From CALMFT01 sp964563595 (GTDB taxonomy: Bacteria; Patescibacteriota; Gracilibacteria; Absconditabacterales; Absconditicoccaceae), in the NCBI GenBank assembly GCA_964563595.1, contig CAZLWR010000033.1:1-8695 (forward strand): a DNA stretch of 8,695 bases, in the 5' to 3' direction. Every line of letters starts with the position of its first letter. Within the stretch, counting starts at the first letter, position 1. Made by a program: the position numbers and the translations under genes. Positions 1 through 6,316 of this stretch are shown here, one piece after another. Under the pieces are notes generated by a model. It ran no database searches. It was not told the origin of the DNA and saw only the letters and a list, made by a program, of their open reading frames with translations.

Positions 1-2
1 GA

Positions 3-287
3 ACATCAAAAATCTTAATAGCGACCATAATAGCAATTTATAAAAAGACAGAGCGCGGAATTAAATATCTATTTTCTCAAAGAGAAATTGATTGAAATTA
101 TCTCACTCTTGGGGGGAAAAATATTCTTTGAAATCTTATTGATCACGCACTACAATATGGGTATACATATGAAGACCTTCCATTATTAACTGACCTTTCT
201 CCTGAATACTTAGAAGACGTATTCCAAAAACTTAGTGAAGTACCGAATACCATAGATAGACGGGACCTAATTGGGATAGGTAGATAA
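3..287 (+). CDS. Hypothetical protein, 3' end only (5' end outside window)
   Basis: An open frame runs from the left edge to TAA at 285-287 and gives 94 residues when the TGA codons at 93-95 and 129-131 are read as Gly. The visible part begins with a short hydrophobic stretch (about residues 4-12, ILIATIIAI) followed by a basic segment. This could be the end of a membrane helix, or a buried strand. A Leu-rich, acidic helical region with the segment LSPEYLEDVFQKL follows, then a basic tail ending DLIGIGR. I do not recognise the family. Support for a real gene is protein-like composition over the whole frame, the use of TGA as Gly as in its neighbours, and a stop only 6 bp short of the convergent dsbB-like gene. 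No start is visible, so the true length is unknown. Confidence 0.6.
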
Positions 288-293
288 AAATGA

Positions 294-767
294 TTAGGTA
301 CCTTTCTGGACACGCATTTTCCAAACCAAAGCACTAACGAATATCACTATAAACGCCGCCAAGCATAAAAACGGTATCGTGATAAATCATCCATAGATAA
401 CATCAGTCGCGGCACAACTAACTCCAGGAACGCCATTACACATAAATGCCTTCACTAATTCATTACTATTGGTCATCTGGAAATAATACTGGTAGGCTTC
501 CAATACGATGCCCAGACCTGATAAAGGAAGTATGTAATCTACTACTCACTCGTCTTTTTTTCGTATTCAGATTATTATCAATACTAAAATAGGATACATT
601 AAAATCCTTGCAAACCAGCAAAGCTCACAGGGAGTAAAACCATTAGCAGCATTAAACCATTGTCATGAATAGAAGTTCTTCAATGGATCTCCGTATCGAC
701 CATAATACAATGATCCAATCGTCGCAAGCCAAGATTGAAATAAAATAATTCTTTTGGGTCGAAGCAT
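294..767 (-). CDS. DsbB/BdbC-like thiol:quinone disulfide oxidoreductase
   Basis: A 157-residue integral membrane protein. DsbB/BdbC proteins reoxidise an extracytoplasmic DsbA-like thiol oxidase and pass the electrons to quinone. The sequence shows a first membrane helix (about residues 6-22), then the hallmark PCELCWFAR with Cys47-x-x-Cys50 and Arg54 leading into helix 2. A third helix lies around 77-92. A second Cys pair, Cys110 and Cys118 (CNGVPGVSC), sits in the outer loop before the last helix (about 127-149). Length and the two-pair cysteine layout fit the Gram-positive-type BdbC branch. Four TGA codons are read as Gly (residues 35, 67, 74 and 127). ATG at 767 follows the stop of the upstream 94-residue gene by 4 nt, so the two are probably co-translated. 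No DsbA partner is in view. The family call is firm; whether the electron acceptor is quinone cannot be judged from this sequence. Confidence 0.88.
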
Positions 768-771
768 ATGA

Positions 772-1056
772 TTATTTACCAGTAAATCTTACATAAAGTC
801 TCTCTAATTCTTCTTCCAGCATGGTTTGTTGAAAATTGAGATATCTCAGTTCATCGATCAATAGTTCTTTTGTTTTTGCTATTTCTTGTGCCCATTGTTT
901 GCGGTCTATTTGTCTTCAATTCAGATTATCAGCTAGACTATAATGAGCTATCACTGCTTTGATAATTGAAAAACGATCAAGCGAGACATCAATGTCATGA
1001 GGTATCGTATCTCTTATAGCAAGTAATTCACGATATCGTTCCAACTGATTTTGCAT
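772..1056 (-). CDS. Small helical (coiled-coil-like) protein, 94 aa, unknown function
   Basis: The frame starts at ATG 1056 and ends at TAA 772-774, with one TGA read as Gly at residue 47. The 94-residue product is soluble-looking and strongly helical. An acidic/basic amphipathic N-terminus (MQNQLERYRELLAIRD) leads to a C-terminal half with heptad-like Leu/Ile spacing and Glu-rich runs (KTKELLIDELRYLNF, MLEEELERLYVRF). I do not recognise a family. It is the first gene after the recA-Nudix terminator and lies 4 nt before the DsbB-like gene, so it probably heads that small operon. The start codon sits in the 3' arm of a short inverted repeat (1051-1066, TTGCAT-AGCA-ATGCAA on the plus strand), with no Shine-Dalgarno sequence in front. 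The reading frame is well supported; the function is unknown. Confidence 0.72.
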
Positions 1057-1066
1057 AGCAATGCAA
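1051..1066 (-). repeat. Short inverted repeat over a start codon
   Basis: TTGCAT and ATGCAA flank a 4-nt loop. On the minus strand the ATG of the 94-residue gene lies inside the distal arm, so a six-pair hairpin in the mRNA could limit access to the start. It is short and may be chance. Confidence 0.3.
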
Positions 1067-1073
1067 TATGTAT

Positions 1074-1103
1074 AAAAAAAGATAGATTTCTCAATCTATC
1101 TTT
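1074..1103 (-). terminator. Rho-independent terminator of the recA-Nudix unit
   Basis: An 11-bp perfect stem (1078-1088 AAAGATAGATT with 1093-1103 AATCTATCTTT) has a 4-nt loop. Read on the minus strand it is followed by an uninterrupted T run (complement of the A run 1074-1080, whose inner bases also pair in the stem). It lies about 20 nt past the Nudix stop codon and immediately before the next minus-strand gene. The plus-strand side has no T run, so it acts on the minus strand. Confidence 0.88.
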
Positions 1104-1124
1104 AGATAATAATATTCGGGTACA

Positions 1125-1556
1125 TTATAGTTCGTATATTAATTTTATACAAGCATCTTCGTCTTCTATAAGAGGCATAAGCAGAGCTTCTTCTGGACTT
1201 ACTCGCCTAAAAGCCTTATGTTCATCTTGGCTTAAGACAACATCTGGTCTATCATTTAATTGTATTCAAAACATATGATATACAAAGTCGAAATCCGCAT
1301 ACTGTACGTAGACCGTCGTATGATAGGTAAGCAGATCGGGGCTAACGCCGATACCAGTTTCTTCAAAGACTTCTCTTAAGACGGCTTCCACAAGATTTTC
1401 TCAAACATCTGTTTTACCGGCCGGTAAACATCGCGTATTGCCCTGAGGTTTATAATCTTGTCTATGAAGCAGAAGGATGTGTTTATCGTGTTCCACAAAA
1501 CAACTTACTACATCAAATTTCGACTTAAACTGTTCTGGTTTGACCTTGTGAATCAT
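1125..1556 (-). CDS. Nudix (MutT-type) hydrolase
   Basis: A 143-residue protein with a complete Nudix box at residues 47-69. Gly47, then Gly52-Glu53, then Arg61-Glu62 and Glu65-Glu66-x-Gly68 fit G-x5-E-x7-R-E-U-x-E-E-x-G-U, the Mg2+-binding loop-helix-loop of enzymes that hydrolyse nucleoside-diphosphate-linked compounds. A C-terminal motif RRVSPEEAL is also typical of the family. Two TGA codons are read as Gly: residue 52 inside the Nudix box (1401-1403) and residue 97 (1266-1268). Length is normal for a one-domain Nudix enzyme. ATG 1556 is 14 nt after the recA TAG, and a strong terminator follows the TAA at 1125-1127, so it is the second gene of a recA operon. The substrate cannot be told: nucleotide-pool cleaning (8-oxo-dGTP) would suit the recA context, but other nucleotides or caps are equally possible. 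Confidence 0.9.
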
Positions 1557-1570
1557 GCAACTCAAGAGAA

Positions 1571-2650
1571 CTATAAATCATTTGCAATCGTATCGAGCTC
1601 ACTATCTTCTTCTCACTTCACTACCTCCAAATCCACTACCTTCTTCCCCTTTCTCACATCTGCAATAGCCATACGGATTTTTTCCTTCAATTCATTTGCC
1701 GTCTTGGGGGTGGATATCAAATATTGGCAAGCCCTTTCTTTTCCTTGAAACTTCTGTCCATCAATAGTATAAAATGCACCATTCTTTTCGATCAACTTCA
1801 AGATCAACGCTGTATCCAAGATATCAGCCATGAGATCGACACCTTCATTGAAAATAAAAGGAACCTCAGTAGATTTGAAAGGAGGAAAGATCTTGTTTTT
1901 TACTACCTTTACTCTCGCATAATATCCTACTTGTTCTTTATTGATCTCGATTTTGTCGCCCTTTCTAATTTCAAGTCTTTGACTTGCATAAAACTTCAGT
2001 GCGTTTCCTCACGTAGTCACTTCTGGATTACCAAACATCACACCAATCTTCATACGAAGTTGATTAATAAACACTACCGTAGTGCCGCTCTTACTCAAAA
2101 TAGGGGTCAGCTTTCTCAGTCCCTGAGACATCATACGAGCCTGTAGACCCATATGACTATCTCCCATATCGCCCTCTACTTCAGCTTTCGGAACCAATGC
2201 AGCCACACTATCTACCACAATAAGCTGGAATTCACCGGTTTTCGCGAGCTCTTCTACTATACTCAATGCCTGCTCCCCATAATCTGGCTGAGATAGTATC
2301 AAGTTATCGACATCTACCCCAAGTTTTCTTGCATATTGAGGATCAAAAGCATGTTCTGCGTCTATAAAGGCACACACTCCTCACTGAGCCTGGGCTGCTG
2401 CCATTGCCAAAAGACAAATAGTCGTTTTACCTGAAGATTCAGGACCATAAATTTCTATAGCTCTCCCTATAGGATAGCCGCCGCCCAAGATCAAATCAAG
2501 CGAATGCGCTCCTGAATGATGAGTTACTACGTCCTTTGTGGTTCCCTCACCCATAATCATAACTGACTCATCGCCAAACTGCTTTTTGATTGATAACAGT
2601 GCCTCTGAGATTTTAGTGTTTACTGGTTTTCACGTTGTTGTTTTTCCCAT
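1571..2650 (-). CDS. recA: RecA recombinase
   Basis: A full-length 359-residue RecA, the DNA-dependent ATPase that forms the strand-exchange filament. Landmarks are Walker A GPESSGKT at 69-76, catalytic Glu99 in FIDAEHAFDP, Walker B LIVVD at 143-147, DNA-binding loop L1 around EVEGDMGDSHMG (157-168), the NQLR sensor with Gln197, loop L2 (about 199-215), and an acidic C-tail ending in TIANDL. Four TGA codons are read as Gly: residues 7, 90, 214 and 346. Gly90 and Gly214 fall on conserved glycine pairs (AQGGV, TTGGNALKFYAS). With standard stops the gene would look like three or four fragments. Start ATG 2650; stop TAG 1571-1573. The Nudix gene follows after 14 nt. I see no clear Shine-Dalgarno sequence. 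The 340-bp leader carries dyads that could be damage-response operators. Confidence 0.97.
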
Positions 2651-2700
2651 CTATATGATTTAGTTTATAAAACAAAGAAACAATTTGGCTTACTAGCATA

Positions 2701-2783
2701 GCAAGTGTACCTTGATAAGGAATAAGCAGATTGCACAGTAGCAAAATAATTCTGAAAATCAAGAAGTAGTACACTTGCACTAC
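2701..2783 (-). promoter_or_regulatory. Candidate recA operator / leader stem: dyads
   Basis: GCAAGTGTAC at 2701-2710 is the exact reverse complement of GTACACTTGC at 2769-2778. The second copy sits within an interrupted palindrome GTAGT-N8-ACTAC (2766-2783). The elements lie 50-135 bp before the recA ATG. They could be repressor sites or the two sides of a leader stem. They match no LexA box that I know, so the role is inferred. Confidence 0.35.
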
Positions 2784-2928
2784 TCAATAGATTTACAAAA
2801 AACGAATTTCCAACATGGTATCGGATATACCCATTGTTTGTAGTAACAAAAGCGATTATCTACTTATAAGTTTAGAATAATAGGAGGCCTCGAGTAGAAC
2901 ATAATAATATAAAAGCAGAAATCGACTG

Positions 2929-2961
2929 AAAAAAATAGGACAACACACAAAGATGTCCTAT
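2929..2961 (-). terminator. Rho-independent terminator of the J-protein gene
   Basis: An 8-bp perfect stem (2935-2942 ATAGGACA with 2954-2961 TGTCCTAT) with an 11-nt loop, followed on the minus strand by a seven-T run (complement of 2929-2935). It begins 30 nt past the TAA of the J-protein gene and isolates it from recA. Confidence 0.85.
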
Positions 2962-2990
2962 AATTCTGAAACCCAGCATATAAGAAGGAT

Positions 2991-3920
2991 TTATTTGTAA
3001 GTCTTTTGCAGCTCTTTCCGCAGTTTCTCTTGATTGCTTTTCATGCCTTCAGGCAATTTCACAGTAAGATGAACCAAAAGGTCACCTTTTTTATCGAAGA
3101 AACCACCCTTACCAAACCCCTTGCCCTTTACTCTCAAGACATCTTGTGGTTGTGTTCCTTTGGGTATTTTTACTTCAACTTTACCATCAGGATGATCTAC
3201 CAACAACAAACCGCCTAGCATAAGTTGAAATATATCTGCCGGCATCTTCACCACAATATCATCACCATTCCTCTGTCGTAGTTTATGTTTTTGAATATGC
3301 ATTCTCACGTATAAGTCACCGTCAGGTCAGCCATTGATGCCGCCGTGTCCCATACCCGTATATCTAATATATTGCCCGTCTTCTATGCCTCTAGGCACAT
3401 TGACTGTAATTGATTTTTTTTGTTCCTTGAGATATTGTCCCTCTTGTATTTGAATAGCATAATCAAAAGTCTTTTCTACTCCATGGTAGGAATCTTCAAA
3501 AGACAAAGTTAGCTGTAACTTGAGATCTTCTCACTTCCTAGGTCTATTGCTAAAGCCTCCTTGTCAGCCCATACCACCCATAAATTGTTCAATAATATCC
3601 CCCAAGTCACCAAAGCCACCAAAACCTCCTTGTCAAAAGTCTACTTGAAATCCTCCGTTACCAAATCATCAAAAGCCTCCTTGTCAGCCCATACCACCAA
3701 ATCATCATTTTCTTACCGAATCATACTGACCTCTTTTTTGTTTATCTGACAAAACCATATTCGCTTCATTCAGTTCTTTGAACTTCTCAGCATCTCCTCA
3801 CTTATCAGGATGGTGCTTCATAGCCAGTTTCCTAAAGGCCTTCTTAATTTCATCATCAGTCGCAGTTTCACTTACTCACAATATATTGTAATAATCTTTT
3901 TTGGGATCAAAGTCGAACAT
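2991..3920 (-). CDS. Class B J-domain co-chaperone (CbpA/DnaJ type, no zinc finger)
   Basis: A 309-residue Hsp40 that would stimulate DnaK ATPase and deliver clients. The J domain covers about residues 8-70, with the essential His37-Pro38-Asp39. A Gly/Phe-rich linker covers 71-123. The C-terminal peptide-binding domains cover about 130-305, with GHGG (191-194), PDGDLYV and GFGKGG. The CxxCxGxG zinc repeats of true DnaJ are absent, which with the length makes it class B (CbpA-like). Eleven TGA codons are read as Gly, eight of them in or beside the Gly/Phe linker. Translation as Gly is what makes the linker glycine-rich. Start ATG 3920 has a rare good ribosome-binding site here (AAGGAT, minus strand, complement of 3922-3927). 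It is monocistronic, with its own terminator. No dnaK or grpE is in the window. Confidence 0.93.
3552..3698 (-). repeat. 27-bp direct repeat inside the Gly/Phe linker
   Basis: 3552-3578 and 3672-3698 are identical over 27 bp, 120 bp apart (40 codons). Each encodes GGMGGQGGF, with the same TGA-for-Gly position in both copies. A partial third copy lies between them (around 3624). This is an internal duplication of the J-protein linker. Confidence 0.85.
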
Positions 3921-4010
3921 AATCCTTATGCCAAAAATAAAAATAAAAAATAATCTGAAGATTGCACTATAGATTTAGAAACTACAGTAGCACCGAGACC
4001 ATGTACCTGC

Positions 4011-4049
4011 TATAATAGTAATTTTAAAATCAATGTCAATTAATGTCAA
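4011..4049 (-). promoter_or_regulatory. Candidate promoter for the J-protein gene
   Basis: On the minus strand TTGACA occurs twice, 10 bp apart (complements of 4044-4049 and 4034-4039). The nearer copy is 17 bp from ATTATA (complement of 4011-4016), or 15 bp from TATTAT. The same AT-rich block gives an extended -10 (TGCTATAAT, 4008-4016) on the plus strand. The leader to the ATG at 3920 would be about 85 nt. No CIRCE-type heat-shock operator was seen. Confidence 0.4.
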
Positions 4050-4134
4050 CAAGCTTATAGCCACTTGCGGCTTGCAAATATCAGATTATTCATTATGTAA
4101 CGTATAATTTATCATACTAATCGCACCATTCCTG

Positions 4135-4704
4135 ATGCTTGGTACTTTGTCGAATTTCAATTATTTTTTATTAGGGATAATCTGAGTCATTTGTATTTTT
4201 GCTATAGCAATCTGAGTAGATAAAATGGCAAAGATCATAGTAGGGAACTACGTTTTGGGGATTATCTGTATGGCCATCAACAACGTCATCTCCCTGGTCA
4301 TCAACCATATCAATACCATACAAATCAACGACCCCAACGCCAGCTACTCTCAACTACAAACTTTTTTGGTCACAGGGAAAACAGGTATCATACTCATATT
4401 CTACTTGATACTTCTTATCATTCTTCTCACCAAGACAAAAATACACGTAGAAACAAGCCATATGCCATTACCCAAGGCCTGAATCATGACCATTATGGTT
4501 ATTATGACAGTAATAAGCATACTATTGACTATTGCTATAGCAGTACGAGGCATCCAAATTGTTGACTACAGCCAAGTCCTGAATATTGCAAAATCTTTCG
4601 TAGAATATCCATTGTTATATAACGTAATTCAATATATACCTCTAGTATTATTGGTACACGGTCTAGTAACCCTGTATCTTATCAGCGAATTTGAAGGAGA
4701 GTAA
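4135..4704 (+). CDS. Hypothetical multi-pass membrane protein, 189 aa
   Basis: Read with TGA as Gly (4183-4185, 4210-4212, 4480-4482) the frame runs from ATG 4135 to TAA 4702-4704. I see about five hydrophobic helices: residues 8-27 (FNYFLLGIIGVICIFAIAIG), 31-54, 81-99, 116-140 and about 163-183. A short loop with DPNASYSQLQ follows helix 2, and the C-terminus is short and acidic (SEFEGE). A later ATG at 4225 would remove the first helix and is less likely, because the upstream stretch is hydrophobic and in frame. An in-frame TAA just upstream of 4110 bounds the start. TATAAT at 4103-4108 could be its -10. I do not recognise a family and assign no function. The 69-residue gene 29 bp downstream may be co-transcribed. 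Confidence 0.72.
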
Positions 4705-4733
4705 GATATTTATCCCTATGTAATTGCATTGCC

Positions 4734-4943
4734 ATGAAAAAGGCAGATTTTGATACCCACAAAGAAGAACTAGATAATCAGATCTCACAGCTGCAGCACT
4801 ATTGAATGAACACATTAGATATTTTCTCATTGCGTGTTCAACTCAGCAGATGTATTATGCCACCAGATCTGAAGCGTTTACAAAAGTCTATTGATGTGAA
4901 AAAGGAGACCATAGAACTGCTCTCGTATACTACAGCAAGATAA
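4734..4943 (+). CDS. Small helical protein, 69 aa, unknown function
   Basis: ATG 4734 to TAA 4941-4943, with one TGA read as Gly (residue 24). The product is polar and helical: an acidic/basic N-terminal helix (THKEELDNQISQLQHY), a middle segment with one Cys (residue 40), then a second amphipathic helix (PDLKRLQKSIDVKKETIELL). There is no membrane segment or recognised motif. It follows the membrane protein by 29 bp with no visible promoter, so a two-gene unit is likely. Its stop touches the T run of the terminator that serves the opposite strand. I prefer this frame over the antisense frame because the predicted protein is well behaved and ends cleanly. No Shine-Dalgarno sequence is seen. 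Confidence 0.62.
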
Positions 4944-5260
4944 ATAAAAAAGCCTGATTCAATAATCCGAACCAAGCACGTGTCGTCATGTTTTACCCTT
5001 AAATTTCAGGAACGTCCCAGACCGCCGAGCCAAAAACCAATTACGCTAAAGGCTAAGACAGAATCTACAGCCAAAGCAGAAGCAAAGCCTCTTATCCACC
5101 CACCTTCTTCTTGTAATGCACAGATTGCGATTACGGCTATGGTGAACACTACTATGCTTCTGATGGATATACGGCAGGCACTTTTGCTTCTTATTGGCGA
5201 CAAAAGAAAGCGACCAATAATAAAACATACTACACAGGTGAAGAGATATACTATTTCCAT
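4799..5260 (-). CDS. Small membrane protein, 3' end uncertain
   Basis: The convincing part is 5009-5260 from ATG 5260: 84 residues with an N-terminal helix (MEIVYLFTCVVCFIIGRFLL), a short basic loop, a second helix (about 35-48), then EEGGWIRG and a third hydrophobic segment ending FWLGGLGRS. A TTGACT-17-TATAAT promoter lies 34 bp upstream and a terminator lies at 4944-4977, so the transcript is about 340 nt. TGA at 5006-5008 formally reads as Gly. The open frame then continues to TAG 4799-4801, through the terminator and 145 nt antisense to the 69-residue gene, with non-protein-like sequence (hence the coordinates given). The real end is probably near 5000: either a 1-nt error or slip to TAA 4999-5001, or termination at that UGA. 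Family not recognised. Confidence 0.5.
4944..4977 (-). terminator. Rho-independent terminator for the minus-strand small membrane gene
   Basis: The two arms (4952-4960 and 4969-4977) form nine pairs on the minus-strand RNA, two of them G-U, with an 8-nt loop. They are followed by TTTTTTATTTA (complement of 4941-4951). On the plus strand the same arms have two A-C mismatches and no T run, so the direction is clear. This implies a minus-strand gene ending just to its right. Confidence 0.78.
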
Positions 5261-5293
5261 GTAAACCCTACTTTAAACTACTTCAGGCTATAA

Positions 5294-5322
5294 TTATATA
5301 CACTATATTATTATAAAGTCAA
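5294..5322 (-). promoter_or_regulatory. Sigma-70-type promoter for the small membrane gene
   Basis: On the minus strand TTGACT (complement of 5317-5322) is 17 bp from TATAAT (complement of 5294-5299), close to consensus and with ideal spacing. The expected start of transcription is near 5287, giving a leader of about 25-30 nt before ATG 5260. Confidence 0.7.
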
Positions 5323-5367
5323 TATATTGTAAAAGCAAAATATCGTTTCCAACAAAGGAGGGGAATC

Positions 5368-5403
5368 AAAAAAGCTTCACCCAGTGATCCAGGATTCGCT
5401 TTT
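5368..5403 (-). terminator. Probable rho-independent terminator after the gap-interrupted gene
   Basis: On the minus strand AAAAGC pairs with GCTTTT (5370-5375 with 5398-5403), and ATCC pairs with GGGT (5392-5395 with 5379-5382), with a small internal loop and a 9-nt apical loop. A T run follows (complement of 5368-5373). It begins right after the TAA at 5405-5407. The stem is imperfect, but the position fits. Confidence 0.55.
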
Positions 5404-5404
5404 A

Positions 5405-5696
5405 TTACAACTGTATACAGTTTTTGCTTAACTCGACAAGCAGATGCATCACCTCACTAAAGAGAGTGGTCAGTGCCTTACTTGTCTCGATCTTTTTGAG
5501 TTTCATGGCTAAAGATCTAAAACCAACANNNNNNNNNNNNNNNNNNNNNNNNNNNNNNNNNNNNNNNNNNNNNNNNNNNNNNNNNNNNNNNNNNNNNNNN
5601 NNNNNNNNNNNNNNNNNNNNNNNNNNNNAGGGCAATCGCCGCGATAATTACAGCAATTACTACGGCCAACACCGGCAACATTCTTTTCAGTTCCAT
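5405..5696 (-). CDS. Signal-anchored hypothetical protein, interrupted by an assembly gap
   Basis: Two minus-strand pieces flank the N block. The first, from ATG 5696, encodes MELKRM followed by a strongly hydrophobic helix (LPVLAVVIAVIIAAIA) running into the gap, which is a signal peptide or N-terminal anchor. The second, 5405-5528, ends with a helical basic segment (MKLKKIETSKALTTLF) and TAA 5405-5407. The two pieces are in different frames across exactly 100 N, so they join only if the real gap length differs from 100 or if they belong to two genes. A promoter precedes the first piece and a terminator follows the second, which favours one gene. The missing middle prevents any family call. 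Confidence 0.5.
5529..5628. other. Assembly gap (100 N)
   Basis: Exactly 100 N, the conventional filler for a scaffold gap of unknown length, so distances across it cannot be trusted. Confidence 0.98.
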
Positions 5697-5727
5697 ATAA
5701 ATTTAATGCTTTTAAGTGTGCTTTGTA

Positions 5728-5755
5728 GTTATAAGTAAAATTGGTCATAAGTCAA
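5728..5755 (-). promoter_or_regulatory. Promoter for the gap-interrupted signal-anchored gene
   Basis: On the minus strand TTGACT (complement of 5750-5755) is 16 bp from TATAAC (complement of 5728-5733). The start of transcription would be near 5721, about 25 nt before ATG 5696. It uses the same TTGACT -35 as the promoter at 5294-5322. It begins only 6 bp past the EF-P stop, so EF-P read-through could also feed this gene. Confidence 0.55.
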
Positions 5756-5761
5756 TATACT

Positions 5762-6316
5762 TTATACCACCGTACCAGTCACTGTATTTACACTTACTTC
5801 ATCGCCTTCTGACTTATGAGACGCCACTTGGATAACGAGTCCATTCTCAAGAGTAGCTTCTTTGGTGCCTGCTGTTGCTCTATTGCCTTTATCTCCCGGC
5901 AAGGTTTGAGCGATCTTATAAGTAATAACATTCGGCAATACTACTCCAATTACATTGTCATTATAAATTTGCACAAAACAGCTTAAGTTTTCTTTCAGAT
6001 AATCAAGACTGTCTCCCAAATCATCTCAGCTTATTTCCACTATTTCACCTGTATCGTTGATCATAAAACTATAATTGGAACCATCGTCATATAAGTATGT
6101 CGCATTCATTGTATTCAAGGTAGCATTTTCCAGCATTGTTCCTGACTTGTAGGTGAAAGTATTATTTGCTCCCGTAACGACGTTTTTTGCTTTAAGGTTA
6201 TAGGTTGCACCGCCTCTACCCGTATGCGTATGACCTGTGTCCGACACTCTATATAAAGTACCTTCTATATCCAATACTACGCCTCTTTTTGCCTCGCTAA
6301 CATCTATTCTTACCAT
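5762..6316 (-). CDS. efp: Translation elongation factor P (Arg-tip type)
   Basis: A 184-residue EF-P, which binds between the P and E sites and relieves stalling on polyproline. The N-terminal KOW-like domain (about 1-65) carries the tip loop HTHTGRGGATYNLK. An OB domain follows (about 68-125). The C-terminal OB domain has the family signature region KGNRATAGTKEATLENGLV. One TGA is read as Gly (6026-6028, residue 97), so the gene would otherwise look split in two. The tip residue aligned with the modified Lys34 of E. coli is Arg34, set in GRGGAT. This recalls the arginine-tip EfpL/YeiP or EarP-type factors more than lysylated EF-P. No modification gene is visible nearby. ATG 6316 is the natural start; no Shine-Dalgarno sequence is seen. 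Confidence 0.95.

Larger units (their letters stand above)
2651..2990. other. recA-dnaJ intergenic region (340 bp), no gene seen
   Basis: No convincing coding frame on either strand. It contains the J-protein terminator (2929-2961), an inverted repeat pair (2701-2710 and 2769-2778), an interrupted dyad GTAGT-N8-ACTAC (2766-2783), a perfect 10-bp palindrome ACTTATAAGT (2862-2871), an 8-bp palindrome GAGGCCTC (2884-2891), and an imperfect dyad around 2815-2834. The recA promoter must lie here, but no strong -35/-10 pair stood out. Confidence 0.7.

Noticed and set aside
1458..1748. Plus-strand open frames across recA (1458-1748, 1724-2146)
   Set aside because: They are antisense to RecA and Nudix, which are unmistakable, and their composition is not protein-like.
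2651..2990. A small gene or tRNA in the recA leader
   Set aside because: No protein-like frame under code 25 and no cloverleaf could be drawn; only dyads and the terminator were seen.
3552..3698. Repeats in the J-protein as a CRISPR-like or mobile array
   Set aside because: There are two exact copies in frame, encoding GGMGGQGGF, so it is a coding-repeat expansion.
4952..4977. tRNA-like GGTTCGGATT on the minus strand
   Set aside because: It resembles a T-arm, but there is no acceptor, D or anticodon arm; a hairpin plus T run fits a terminator.
4980..5264. Plus-strand 94-codon frame opposite the small membrane gene
   Set aside because: The minus strand has a promoter, a terminator and three hydrophobic segments; the plus product looks like a reverse-complement shadow.
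5424..5738. Plus-strand open frame spanning the N block
   Set aside because: It exists only because N codons are not stops, and the minus strand has a signal anchor, promoter and terminator.
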